DNA of 64,000 nt, from the NCBI RefSeq assembly GCF_016862975.1, contig NZ_BONZ01000032.1, positions 62,001 to 126,000 on the forward strand. The letters are read 5' to 3'. Shown piece by piece: positions 52,499 through 61,242 of the stretch. The first letter of the stretch is position 1, and every line of letters begins with the position of its first letter. Source of the stretch: Rugosimonospora africana. GTDB taxonomy: Bacteria > Actinomycetota > Actinomycetes > Mycobacteriales > Micromonosporaceae. The translations under genes were made by a program, and so were the position numbers. The notes under the pieces are model-generated. The model was not told the DNA's origin. It ran no database searches and saw nothing but the letters and a program-made list of their open reading frames with translations.

Positions 52499-55400
52499 TC
52501 AGCTACCGGGCACGCTGTCGACGAGCCATTCGAGCACGCCGACCGACGTGGTCGCTGCGCTCTGCAACGAGATCCGCAGCTTCGTGGTGGTGACCGGGTC
52601 GAAGCTGACCTGGTTGAACGTGTTGAGCGTGGTGGTGTACGCGCTCGGGTCGCTCACGTCGGTCCAGTCGGTACCGTTCCAGTACTGGAGCGTCCACGAG
52701 GTCGGCAGGCCGATGCCGCCGCCGTCGTCGAAGAAGTAGACGCCCGACCCGTTGGTGGTGATGGGCTGGCTCCAGTCCAGCTCGACCCACTGCGGGCCCT
52801 CCTCGGGCCAGTCACCCCAGCGCAGGTTCACGCTGTCGTTCGAGCTGGGCGGGTAGATCCCGTCGTTGAGGGCTTTGACGTTCTCCCATGGCGACGTGTA
52901 CGAAGCGGACGGCGTGGCGCCCGTCGCCAGGTTGGTCGAGCCGGGCGGTACCGGCAGCTCGCGCTGCACGGTGACGAACGGCTCCGAGCCGACGCTGCCG
53001 GACACCCCGTTGGCGGAGGCGTACGTCGTGGTGATCGGGATACCGACGCTGCCGTTGAGCGAACTCGGGGTGGTCAGCGTCCACGTCACGGTGGCGCTGG
53101 CCCCTGGTGCGATCGAGGCGATCGTCGCGGGCGTGCCGGGGTCGACGGTCCAGCCGGTCGGGGTGTCCAGGCTGAGCTTGACGTCGGTCAGGGCGGTGGC
53201 GCCGGGATTGGTGACCGTCGCGGTGGCGGTGGTGGACGAGCCGGCCGAGATGGTCGGCTGGCTGTGCTGTCCGGGTACCGTGCTGGCCACGTTCACCGCG
53301 ACCGTCGGCCTGGCCGCCCCGCCCAGCCGGATCCGCACGCTCGGGTGGTTCGAGGCGACCGTGACGGTCTGGGTGGCCGGGTCGTACGCGCCGCCGGTGA
53401 CCGACTTGACGCCGGCGGAGGCCAGGCTCGGCAACTGGACGCGCACGTCGTCGCTCGGCAGCTTGCCGGGCAGGTTGACCGTGACGACCCGGTCGCCGCG
53501 GTCGGACAGCACCGAGATGTCGACGCCGTAGGTCTTACGCGCCCCGGACTTGACGTCGTAGGAGGAGGTGAGGTTGTCGATGTCGATGTGCTGGCCGGGT
53601 ACCAGCCACGCGTCAGGAATGCCGCGCCCGACATACAGCGCGGTGTGGTAGTCGAACGTGCCGTCCGGGTTGGTGGTGGAAACCAGGCCGGGTGCGGCCA
53701 GCGCCTGCACGAGCGTCTGCGTCTGGCTGGCCATCGGCCACACGTACGGGACGGCGCCGAACTGCGGTGCCGCATGGCTGCCGGCCCAGGGGTTGTTCGG
53801 GTCGGGCGCGCTGCCGTTGGCCTCCCACCACGCGTTGGGTCCGCCGGTGGTGTTCTGGATCTGCCAGGCGTAGCTGGTCAGGGCGAGGTCGCGGTACTGC
53901 GTGCCGTACAGGCCCCCGGCCGCGTACCCGGTGTTGAGCGCGACGCTGTAGCCGCTGTAGGCGCCGAAGGACGGGAACGGCACCCCGCTGCCCTGCAACC
54001 GGCTCATGCCCATGGTGTAGAGGTTGTCGGTCTGGGCCTGGTCGCCGAGCACTCCGCCCAGCGTGCCGCCCGCCAGCATGATGTCCCAGACGTTCTGGCT
54101 CCACAGGTTCGAGCCGGCCCAGTTCGCGTCGTTCTTGGTGTTGCAGCGGTCCGCGGTGCTCGGCACGTTGACCTCGCACGGCAGGTACTTGAAGCCGTTG
54201 GCCTGCTCGTTGGCCGACAGCCCGGCGTTGGTGGCGTTCAGCAGGCTGGTGTAGGCGCCGTCGGCCCACTGTGCCTCGGCGGTGTTGCCGATGCGGGTGG
54301 TGATGTACTTGTAGGACGCCAGGCCGGCCAGCGCCGCCTCGTCGTCGAACAGCCAGGTACCCGACGAGTCGTTGTCGCCCGACGTCCGCAGGTAGTGCGT
54401 CGTGCTGGACAGCTGGGCCAGGTAGTCGGTGTGCATCAGCGTGTACAGGCTCGGCCCCCACGGACTCGGGCCGCTGGCGTCATCGTGGAAGTAGGTGTTC
54501 ACGAACGACGTGTCGCCCGTGACCTCCAGGTACTGTCCCCACGTCGCGGGTGTCTTCCACGGCCCGTCCCAGTACCAGTTCGCGCCCTGCTCGTTGAAGT
54601 TGCTCGCCTCGGAGACGCGGGCGGTCAGCAGCAGGTTCTGGGCGTCGGCGTAGTCGCCGAGTTCGAGCCGGTTGGCCAGGATGCTGGGCACGTCGTGATT
54701 GAGCAGCGAGTCGTAGTTGTTCGCGCCGGAGAACTGCGCCTCGCCCACCTGCACGATGCGGGTGTAGACGAACGCTGCCTTGTAGGCGTTGTCGATCGCG
54801 TCGCCCGGGTTGGCCAGCCCCGTGTTCGGCAGCGTGAGGTTGGGCAGCGACAGCCTCGGGATGTCCTTCAGCTGGTTGTTCCAGAAGGCGCTCATGTGGC
54901 CGAACGCGTCGTCGTAGGAGGCCACGCCGGCCAGCGCCGCGGCCGTGGGCAGCGTGCCGGTGGTGTTGAAGGTGTCCACGGCGGCCACGAAGTCGTGGGT
55001 GACGGTGGCGCCCGCGGCGACGGTGTCGGCGTGGTCGTCGAGGCTGACCAGGTTCGGCCCGGACTGGCCCGACGGCACGTCCAGGATGCCTGACGTGGTG
55101 TTGTGCACGGTGATTCTGGTGTAGACCAGCTCGACCTCGGCGCCGTCGACCTTCTGCTGATTGGCGAAGTCGGTGATGGAGATGTCCGCGCCGGCCCGGC
55201 TGAACGAGGTGGTCAGTGCCGGGAGGTAGCCGCCGGACATGCTCCACGTCACCGAGCCCGGCGCGGGGGCCTTCCCGGCGGCCAGGCCGTAGTTGTAGAC
55301 GTTGAACGAGTACATCGCCCCGCAGTAGGTCGTCTTGCCGGCGACGTAGTGCGTCGGTACGCCACGGGCGAAGTAGGCGCCGGACAGGTACGCCAGCGGT

Positions 55401-55651
55401 GCGTAGTAGTTGCCCTGCCAGCCGATCGCCGACTCGTTGGCGAACCCGTAGCCGTACGGGTCGCTGGGCAGGGGCGCGTTCGTGCCGCCGGACTTCGGCA
55501 GGGTCGAGTCATTGCAGCTGTTGATCGGCAGAGTGGGCAGGGGCTGGTAGGTGGGGGTCGCGGCCCGGGCGGAGCCGGCGAGCGCGGCGCCTCCCGGAAT
55601 GGCCAGCGCCAGCGCGGTGGCCAGCCGCAACAGCTGATGTGTTCGAGACAA
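52499..55651 (-). CDS. large secreted glycosidase-like protein with NEW3 and discoidin-like domains
   Basis: A 1050-residue exoprotein. The signal peptide (LLRLATALALAIPGGAALAG, cleavage near ARA) leads to a catalytic-like region of about 720 residues with helical-barrel character (YWDGPWKTPATWGQYLEVTG, ANWAGSNLWSQNVWDIML). A NEW3-type beta domain, as found with alpha-galactosidases, lies at about 780-885, and an F5/8 type C-like domain ends the chain (WDWxEEGPQWVELDW-like strands, LRISLQSAATTSVGVLEW). I cannot name the glycosidase family. TTG 55651 follows GAGGAGAC and places the signal correctly; the frame upstream to 55714 has no such site. Promoter-like boxes lie about 200 bp upstream. 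Confidence 0.8.
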   Translation of the reverse strand: MSRTHQLLRLATALALAIPGGAALAGSARAATPTYQPLPTLPINSCNDSTLPKSGGTNAPLPSDPYGYGFANESAIGWQGNYYAPLAYLSGAYFARGVPTHYVAGKTTYCGAMYSFNVYNYGLAAGKAPAPGSVTWSMSGGYLPALTTSFSRAGADISITDFANQQKVDGAEVELVYTRITVHNTTSGILDVPSGQSGPNLVSLDDHADTVAAGATVTHDFVAAVDTFNTTGTLPTAAALAGVASYDDAFGHMSAFWNNQLKDIPRLSLPNLTLPNTGLANPGDAIDNAYKAAFVYTRIVQVGEAQFSGANNYDSLLNHDVPSILANRLELGDYADAQNLLLTARVSEASNFNEQGANWYWDGPWKTPATWGQYLEVTGDTSFVNTYFHDDASGPSPWGPSLYTLMHTDYLAQLSSTTHYLRTSGDNDSSGTWLFDDEAALAGLASYKYITTRIGNTAEAQWADGAYTSLLNATNAGLSANEQANGFKYLPCEVNVPSTADRCNTKNDANWAGSNLWSQNVWDIMLAGGTLGGVLGDQAQTDNLYTMGMSRLQGSGVPFPSFGAYSGYSVALNTGYAAGGLYGTQYRDLALTSYAWQIQNTTGGPNAWWEANGSAPDPNNPWAGSHAAPQFGAVPYVWPMASQTQTLVQALAAPGLVSTTNPDGTFDYHTALYVGRGIPDAWLVPGQHIDIDNLTSSYDVKSGARKTYGVDISVLSDRGDRVVTVNLPGKLPSDDVRVQLPSLASAGVKSVTGGAYDPATQTVTVASNHPSVRIRLGGAARPTVAVNVASTVPGQHSQPTISAGSSTTATATVTNPGATALTDVKLSLDTPTGWTVDPGTPATIASIAPGASATVTWTLTTPSSLNGSVGIPITTTYASANGVSGSVGSEPFVTVQRELPVPPGSTNLATGATPSASYTSPWENVKALNDGIYPPSSNDSVNLRWGDWPEEGPQWVELDWSQPITTNGSGVYFFDDGGGIGLPTSWTLQYWNGTDWTDVSDPSAYTTTLNTFNQVSFDPVTTTKLRISLQSAATTSVGVLEWLVDSVPGS

Positions 55652-55846
55652 TGTCGTCGTCTCCTCAGTGCTGATCGGTGAGCGGGGTCTTCCCGCCGAC
55701 CGCCGCGACACCATGGGCTGGACACACGGCGATCGCGCCGCAGGTCCGGTAGTGCCCTGGCGCGCGTGAAGCGGGTCTCGGATAGCAGCGTTTGGGACGG
55801 GCTCGTCGACGTCGAATGGGACGGAAATCCGTTTCTCTCCTGGCGA

Positions 55847-55875
55847 AGGCTAAGCTCCATCGTGATCAAAGTCAA
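55847..55875 (-). promoter_or_regulatory. sigma70-type promoter of the glycosidase-like gene
   Basis: On the minus strand TTGACT (55875-55870) and TAGCCT (55852-55847) are exactly 17 bp apart. The implied start of transcription near 55840 gives a leader of about 190 nt. Confidence 0.6.
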
Positions 55876-56037
55876 CGATCGTCGGGCTTCTTGTTAACGG
55901 TCACATAGCATGATTTAGCCCGGTTTCATGGCCGATGATCACTGCTTGTCAGCGTGCCATCGCTGCGCCAGTGTCGCAGAAAAGGGTTTCTGTGAGGGTG
56001 GTCCGAGGGGACCTTCGCCACGGGGACGCCTCTCTCA

Positions 56038-56083
56038 GTGGAGACGCCGCCTCATCGACGGTGGAGACGCCGCCTCATCGACG
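56038..56083. repeat. perfect 23-bp tandem duplication upstream of the HAAS-domain gene
   Basis: GTGGAGACGCCGCCTCATCG plus ACG at 56038-56060 is repeated exactly at 56061-56083. Unlike the 15-18 bp repeats elsewhere it is non-coding and not a multiple of three. Confidence 0.9.
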
Positions 56084-56163
56084 GGGCCTCGCGGTCTTCG
56101 GTCAGCTCGCGAGGCCGACATTCCCTCTCGACACCTAGCGACCCTATGCCTAGCATTCTGGGT

Positions 56164-56925
56164 ATGAGTCCAGGCGACGACTTCCAACCCCGAGGGCCGG
56201 CCGAGCGTTGGCTTGACGCAGTGTTCGACGGCCTGACCGGCACCGGGTCGGGCGGTCGGCGGGCGCTGGCCGAGATGGAAGACCACCTGCGGGATTCCGT
56301 GGGCGACGGAATCGGGCGCGGACTGGACCGGGCCGAAGCCGAGCGGGACGCCGTCGCACGGTTCGGCTCTCCCGAACGGGTAGCGCGGGGCATCCGGAGC
56401 GCTCACCGCAACCTGCTCCGCCCGCTGCTGACCGGCACCTGGTCGCTCGCCGCGGCCGCCGCGTTGACCGTCGGCATCTCCACGACGCTGACCGCCGTCC
56501 TGACGATAGTCATCGACGGCCACCTCGACCGCGGCGTGTGCGTCATGGTGAGCGGGACCAGCCCGCCCCACCCGTGCGGCGCCGGCAATGCCTATTACCT
56601 CGGGGCGGAGGGTCTCGCGCTGGTGGGCGTCGGGCTGTTCATCCTCGGCGCGTTGGCCCTCCTGTACCCCTGCACCGCCGAGCACGCCATCGCCTGGCTG
56701 CCCCGTGCGCGCAGCCTCCTGACAATCGCGGTCCTGTTCGCCCTCGCCAGCCTCTACCTGCTCGGCACGCCCTACACGACCTTCGTTCCCCAGTACAGAG
56801 CGGAGTCGATTCTCCTACCGATCGCCTGTGCGGTGGTGGCGACATCGGCCGGCGTACTCGTACCAGTCTCGATGGCCCGGCTCCAGCGACGTCTGGTTGG
56901 CCGACAGATCGCGCAGCCGTCTTGA
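56164..56925 (+). CDS. HAAS-domain (permease prefix domain) membrane protein
   Basis: A 253-residue protein. The soluble N-terminus (AERWLDAVFDGLTGTGSGGR, ALAEMEDHLRDSV, EAERDAVARFGSPERVARGI) is the HAAS/permease-prefix fold that usually sits next to a PadR regulator and senses membrane state. Five hydrophobic segments follow from about residue 85. Cysteines in LDRGVCVMVSG and HPCGAGN may form an extracellular disulfide. No PadR gene is adjacent. ATG 56164 has no clear ribosome binding site; ATG 56146 is possible. Confidence 0.8.
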   Translation: MSPGDDFQPRGPAERWLDAVFDGLTGTGSGGRRALAEMEDHLRDSVGDGIGRGLDRAEAERDAVARFGSPERVARGIRSAHRNLLRPLLTGTWSLAAAAALTVGISTTLTAVLTIVIDGHLDRGVCVMVSGTSPPHPCGAGNAYYLGAEGLALVGVGLFILGALALLYPCTAEHAIAWLPRARSLLTIAVLFALASLYLLGTPYTTFVPQYRAESILLPIACAVVATSAGVLVPVSMARLQRRLVGRQIAQPS

Positions 56926-56958
56926 CCCGAACCGCGTGCCGTCGGTCGGGGCGCGGCC

Positions 56959-59277
56959 TCACCCGCCCGCCTCGGCCGACGATCCGACCATGGGTGCTGG
57001 CTCGGTCTCGGTGGCGAGATGGCAGGCGACCAGGCTCTCCCGGCGGCCGCCACCGCTGATCACCGGCAGCTCGCGACCGCGGCACAGTTGCAGCCGCGGG
57101 TCGTCGGCCGTGAGTGCGCCCGCCACCGGGCAGCGTGGGTGGAACCGGCAGCCGGGCGCGATCGACGTCGGCTCGGGCGGCTCTCCGGACAGCAGTATCG
57201 GCGCCCGGTCGGCGACGGTGTCGGGAAGGACGGACAGCAGTGCCCGGGTGTACGGGTGCTTCGGGCGCAGCAGTACCTCCTCGACGCTGCCCAGCTCGAC
57301 GATCCGCCCGAGGTACATGACGGCGACCCGGTCGGCGATGTTCCAGGCCAGGCCGAGGTCGTGGCTGACGACGAGCGCGGACAGGCCCAGGTCGTTGCGC
57401 AGGTTGAGAATCAGCCGCAGGATCTCGCCGCGAACCGAGGCGTCCAGCGACGCCACCGGTTCGTCCGCCACGATCAGCGATGGTTCGAGGGCCAGGGCAC
57501 CGGCGATGACGACCCGCTGCTGCTGGCCGCCGGACAGCTCGTGCGGGAACCGACTCAGGAAATGCTCCGGTGGCCGGAGCCCGGCGAGGGCGAGAGCGTC
57601 CCGTACCCGGACGTTGAGGTCGCTGGTCAGCCCGTGCAGCCGCGGCCCCTCGGCGACGAGGTCGAAGACGTTCTGCCGGGGATTGAGCGCGCCGGCCGGA
57701 TCCTGCAGCACCAGTTGAGCGTGCCGGCGGTACCGCTTGAGCGCCGAGTTCGAGTACCTCAGCCCGGTACCGCGGTAGTGGACCTCGCCGCTGGTCGGCT
57801 TCACCAGGCCCACCAGTGCCCGCGCCAGGGTGCTCTTACCGCAGCCGGACTCGCCGATCAGTGCGACGATCTCGCCGGCGTCCACGGTGAGGTCGACGCC
57901 GTCGACCGCGCGGGCCGGGCCCCGGCCACCGCGCGACGGGTAGGTGACCCGCAGCCCCCGGACCTCCAGAATCGCCGCTTGGCCGGCCTGTTGTCCGGCC
58001 GGTTGCCCAGCCGTTTGGCCGGCCGACTGTCCGGCCGGTTGCCCGCTGTCGGCCTGCCGTGCCGGGTCTGTCCCGGCACGATGCTCGGTCGGGCGGCTCT
58101 CGGCGGGTCGGCTCTCGGTCGGGCGGCCGTCGGCGAGTCGGCTCTCGGCCGGGCGGCTCTCGGCCGAGTCAGTCTTGGCCGGGTCACTCTTGGCCGGGTC
58201 ACTCTTGGCCGGGTCACTCTTGGCCGGGTCACTCTTGGCCGGGCCGTCCGCCGGCGACGGGACATCACCGGCCACCGCCGGGTCCGGCGCCGCTGCCTCA
58301 CCCGGATCCGGATACTCCGGCAGGACCCGCAGGCAGGCCGCCTCGCGCGCGTCGCCGGCCGGCCACAGTGTGATGTCCCGGGTCCCGCAGTCCGGCATCA
58401 CCTGGCTGCACCGGGTCGCGAACGAGCAGCCGGCGGCGACGGCCTGTCCGGGCGTCGGCGGGTCGCCGGGCAGGCCGCCGGGGGCCAGCCGCGACCGCGG
58501 GTCGCCGATCCGCGGGAAGGCCCGGGTCAGAGCCTGCGTGTACGGGTGCCGTGGCTGCGTGAACAGTTCGGCCGCCGGCCCGATCTCGACGAACCGGCCG
58601 GTGTACATGACTGCCAGCTGCGTACACACGTCGGCCAGTACCGACAGGTCGTGGCTGATCATGATGACGCCGATGTTCGCGTCCGAAACCAGATCCGTGA
58701 GCAGCCGCAGGATCTGCGCCTGAACCATGACGTCCAGGGCGGTCGTCGGCTCGTCGGCGATGATGAGGTTCGGCCGGCAGGCCATGGCCATCGCGATCAT
58801 GACTCGTTGCCGTTGCCCGCCGGACAGTTCATGAGGATAGTCGTCCTGCCGCCGAGCCGGAACCCCGACGCTGTCCAGCAGGTCGGCGGTGCGCCTGCGG
58901 GCGACACGTTCGGTCACCTTGTCGTGCAACAGGATCGGTTCGCAGATCTGCTGACCGATCGTCCGCACCGGATTCAGCGCGCTCATCGCGCCCTGGAAGA
59001 CCACCGACGCCTGCGCCCACCGAACCGCGCGCAACCGGCCCCACGAGGCGGTGCGCAGGTTCTCGCCGTTGAACGTCACGTCGCCGCTGACCTCGGTACC
59101 CACGGGCAGCAGCCGGAGCAGGCTCATGGCCATCGTCGACTTGCCGGAGCCCGATTCTCCGGCGACCCCCAGAATCTCCCCGCCGGCAAGGGTGAAGCCG
59201 ACCTCCCGCACGGCCGGTACGGCGTGCGCCCCCTGCCGGTAGGTGACCGAGAGGTCGCGGACTTCCAGCATCGTCAT
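56959..59277 (-). CDS. fused peptide ABC transporter ATPase (DppD-DppF in one chain)
   Basis: A 772-residue protein with two complete nucleotide-binding domains. The first (1-310) has [35 protein letters not shown] and a cysteine-containing extension ([15 protein letters not shown]). The second (from about 465) has [35 protein letters not shown] and [10 protein letters not shown] hydrophilic linker of about 130 residues with AKSDP, PAES and AGQ repeats joins them. Fused Dpp/Opp ATPases are known in actinobacteria; the repeat-built linker is the odd part. The ATG overlaps the stop of the permease gene (TAATG); ATG 59271 is an alternative. Confidence 0.9.
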   Translation of the reverse strand: MTMLEVRDLSVTYRQGAHAVPAVREVGFTLAGGEILGVAGESGSGKSTMAMSLLRLLPVGTEVSGDVTFNGENLRTASWGRLRAVRWAQASVVFQGAMSALNPVRTIGQQICEPILLHDKVTERVARRRTADLLDSVGVPARRQDDYPHELSGGQRQRVMIAMAMACRPNLIIADEPTTALDVMVQAQILRLLTDLVSDANIGVIMISHDLSVLADVCTQLAVMYTGRFVEIGPAAELFTQPRHPYTQALTRAFPRIGDPRSRLAPGGLPGDPPTPGQAVAAGCSFATRCSQVMPDCGTRDITLWPAGDAREAACLRVLPEYPDPGEAAAPDPAVAGDVPSPADGPAKSDPAKSDPAKSDPAKSDPAKTDSAESRPAESRLADGRPTESRPAESRPTEHRAGTDPARQADSGQPAGQSAGQTAGQPAGQQAGQAAILEVRGLRVTYPSRGGRGPARAVDGVDLTVDAGEIVALIGESGCGKSTLARALVGLVKPTSGEVHYRGTGLRYSNSALKRYRRHAQLVLQDPAGALNPRQNVFDLVAEGPRLHGLTSDLNVRVRDALALAGLRPPEHFLSRFPHELSGGQQQRVVIAGALALEPSLIVADEPVASLDASVRGEILRLILNLRNDLGLSALVVSHDLGLAWNIADRVAVMYLGRIVELGSVEEVLLRPKHPYTRALLSVLPDTVADRAPILLSGEPPEPTSIAPGCRFHPRCPVAGALTADDPRLQLCRGRELPVISGGGRRESLVACHLATETEPAPMVGSSAEAGG
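58174..58233 (-). repeat. 15-bp tandem repeat, 4 perfect copies, in the linker of the fused ATPase
   Basis: CTTGGCCGGGTCACT occurs at 58174, 58189, 58204 and 58219 without a mismatch, and a fifth partial copy follows. It encodes the KSDPA pentapeptide. Diverged repeats of similar period flank it (58040-58170). Confidence 0.95.
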
Positions 59278-60221
59278 TACTTCACCATCCGCGGATTCAG
59301 AACGTGCTCGACCGCCCGCCCGGTGAGCGTGAAGCCGAGCACGACGATCAGGATCGCCACGCCGGGGGTGAGCAGATACCACCATGCCTCGGCGGTCACC
59401 GCGCCCCGGGAGAAGGCGGAATCCAGCATCGATCCCCAGGAGACACTGGTCGGATCGCCGAGTCCGAGGAACGTCAGGGTCGCCTCGGACAGGATCGCCG
59501 AGGCGACGGTGAGGGTCGAGGAGACCAGGATCAGCGGCATGACGTTGGGCAGCACCTGCCGTACGACAATCTGACTGTTGCTGGCACCGAGTGCCCGGGC
59601 GCGTTCGACGAACGGTCTCGCCTCGACCGCCAGGGTCTGCGCCCGTACCAGGCGGGCGGTCGAGGTCCAGGACGTGACCGCGATGGCGATGGTGATGGAC
59701 GCCGACCCCTGTCCCAGGACGGCCGACAGCGAGATGGCCAGCGGGAGGCTGGGCAGCGCGATGAACCAGTCGGTGACGTGCATCAGGACCGCGCCGAGCC
59801 AGCCCTGGTAGTGCCCGGCGAGCAGCCCGATGGTGCTGCCCAGGATCACCGTCAGAGCGGTCGCGATCACACCGACGGACAGCGAGGCGCGGGCTCCCCA
59901 GATCGCGAGTGCCAGGACCGATCGCCCGGATTCATCGGTACCGAGCAGGTAGTGCGCGCTCGGCGGAGCCAGCAGCGGACCGCTCACCTTTGTCACGTCC
60001 AACTGGGCGGGACCGATGAACGCCGGTGCCACCAGGGCGAGGACCGCGAACGCGAAGAGGATGGCGACCCCGGCCACCCCGCTCGGCCGGGCGAGAAAGC
60101 CGCGGACGAAGCGACGGAACGCGTTGAACGGCGGCGGTTTGGCCGATTCCGCTCGGACCGCGCCGCTCGCGGGCAGCTGACTGGGTCGGGGGTGCCGGAT
60201 GTCGGCCTGGGTACCGGTCAC
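59277..60221 (-). CDS. peptide ABC transporter permease, DppC type
   Basis: A 314-residue permease. A proline-rich tail precedes helix 1. YLLGTDESGRSVLALAIWGA is the DppC motif, and the docking loop reads ERARALGASNSQIVVRQVLP. GTG 60221 overlaps the stop of the DppB-like gene (GTGA). Its own stop overlaps the start of the fused ATPase. Confidence 0.91.
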   Translation of the reverse strand: MTGTQADIRHPRPSQLPASGAVRAESAKPPPFNAFRRFVRGFLARPSGVAGVAILFAFAVLALVAPAFIGPAQLDVTKVSGPLLAPPSAHYLLGTDESGRSVLALAIWGARASLSVGVIATALTVILGSTIGLLAGHYQGWLGAVLMHVTDWFIALPSLPLAISLSAVLGQGSASITIAIAVTSWTSTARLVRAQTLAVEARPFVERARALGASNSQIVVRQVLPNVMPLILVSSTLTVASAILSEATLTFLGLGDPTSVSWGSMLDSAFSRGAVTAEAWWYLLTPGVAILIVVLGFTLTGRAVEHVLNPRMVK

Positions 60222-61120
60222 TGGGCACGCACCCGGGGATCGAGGATGCGGTAGAGGACGTCCGCGACGAGGTTCATGAGGATCACCGATGAACTGAAGA
60301 TGATGAAGGTGCCCTGCAACAGCGGCAGATCGGGCACCTTGAGGGCCTGGTAGGTCAGGTAGCCCAGCCCGGGCCAGGAATAGACGGTCTCGACGGTGAT
60401 GGCGCCACCGATGATGCCGCCGATGTGCAGGAAGATCACCGTGACGGTGGGCAGCAGGGCGTTCGGTACGGCGTGCTTACGCCGTACGTCGGCATCGGTC
60501 AGGCCCTTGGCCCGCGCGGTCAGCAGGTACGGGCTTCCCAACTCGTCGATGATGGACGACCGCATGATGGTCACGTACTGCGCGAAGACCACCAGTACCA
60601 TCGTCATGCTCGGCAGCACCAGGTGCCGGACGACGTCGAGGGTGTGCGGCAGTGCTCCCGAGATGGACGGGTCGCTCATCCCGTTGGCGGGCAGGATGCT
60701 CGGGATCGGGCCGAGCCCGACGCTGAACGTGACGAGCAGGATCATCCCCAGCCAGAACGTCGGCATCGACCACAGGGTCAGCGACACACCCGACGCGGCC
60801 CGGTCGAAGAGACTGCCGTGCCGCCACCCGCTGCGCACGCCGAGCCACAGCCCGAGCGTGACGGAGATCAGGGTCGCGGTTCCCATCAACAGCACCGTCG
60901 GCCCCAACCGTGAGCCGATCAGCGAGGCGACCGACTGCTGGAACTGCCAAGACTGGCCGAGCCGGCCGTGCAGGGCGTCGTTGACGAAGTCGATGAACCG
61001 CAACCAGATCGGCTTGTCCAGCCCGAGGGACCGGCGCAGCGCTGCCATCTGCGCGTCGCTGGTCGGGTGACCGCGGGTCATCGACTGCACCGGGTCCGCG
61101 GGCATCAGACTGAACAGCAC
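60218..61120 (-). CDS. peptide ABC transporter permease, DppB type; 5' end apparently disrupted
   Basis: The annotated frame from GTG 61120 gives 300 residues starting inside the first membrane helix (VLFSLMPADPVQS). The same frame continues upstream with RYAFLVYLGRKLLAAVASLFFTLVIGF-type sequence, clearly the missing cytoplasmic tail and helix 1, but holds no ATG, GTG or TTG. In a different frame TTG 61239 starts a plausible N-terminus (STQIVEPLDVAAG), three bases after the binding-protein stop. Adding one base near 61198-61201 would join the two. Hence a frameshift, real or a sequencing error, is likely. The rest is normal: LDPRVRAQ at the end and the docking loop ARAKGLTDADVRRKHAVPNA. Confidence 0.8.
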   Translation of the reverse strand: MLFSLMPADPVQSMTRGHPTSDAQMAALRRSLGLDKPIWLRFIDFVNDALHGRLGQSWQFQQSVASLIGSRLGPTVLLMGTATLISVTLGLWLGVRSGWRHGSLFDRAASGVSLTLWSMPTFWLGMILLVTFSVGLGPIPSILPANGMSDPSISGALPHTLDVVRHLVLPSMTMVLVVFAQYVTIMRSSIIDELGSPYLLTARAKGLTDADVRRKHAVPNALLPTVTVIFLHIGGIIGGAITVETVYSWPGLGYLTYQALKVPDLPLLQGTFIIFSSSVILMNLVADVLYRILDPRVRAQ

Positions 61121-61242
61121 GAACCCGATGACCAGCGTGAAGAACAGGCTGGCGACCGCGGCCAGCAGCTTGCGGCCGAGATAGACGAGGAAGGCGTACC
61201 GGCCGCGACGTCCAGCGGCTCGACGATCTGCGTGGACAAGGC

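Larger units (their letters stand above)
55652..56163. other. intergenic region with long leader and a 23-bp tandem repeat
   Basis: 512 bp. From left to right it holds the leader and promoter of the minus-strand glycosidase-like gene (to 55875), an AT-richer stretch around 55890-55930, and a tandem repeat at 56038-56083. Short open frames here look like chance products of GC-rich DNA. Confidence 0.5.

Noticed and set aside
55928-56167. Small open frames upstream of the HAAS gene
   Set aside because: They lack ribosome binding sites, are driven by the 23-bp repeat read in different frames, and resemble nothing known.
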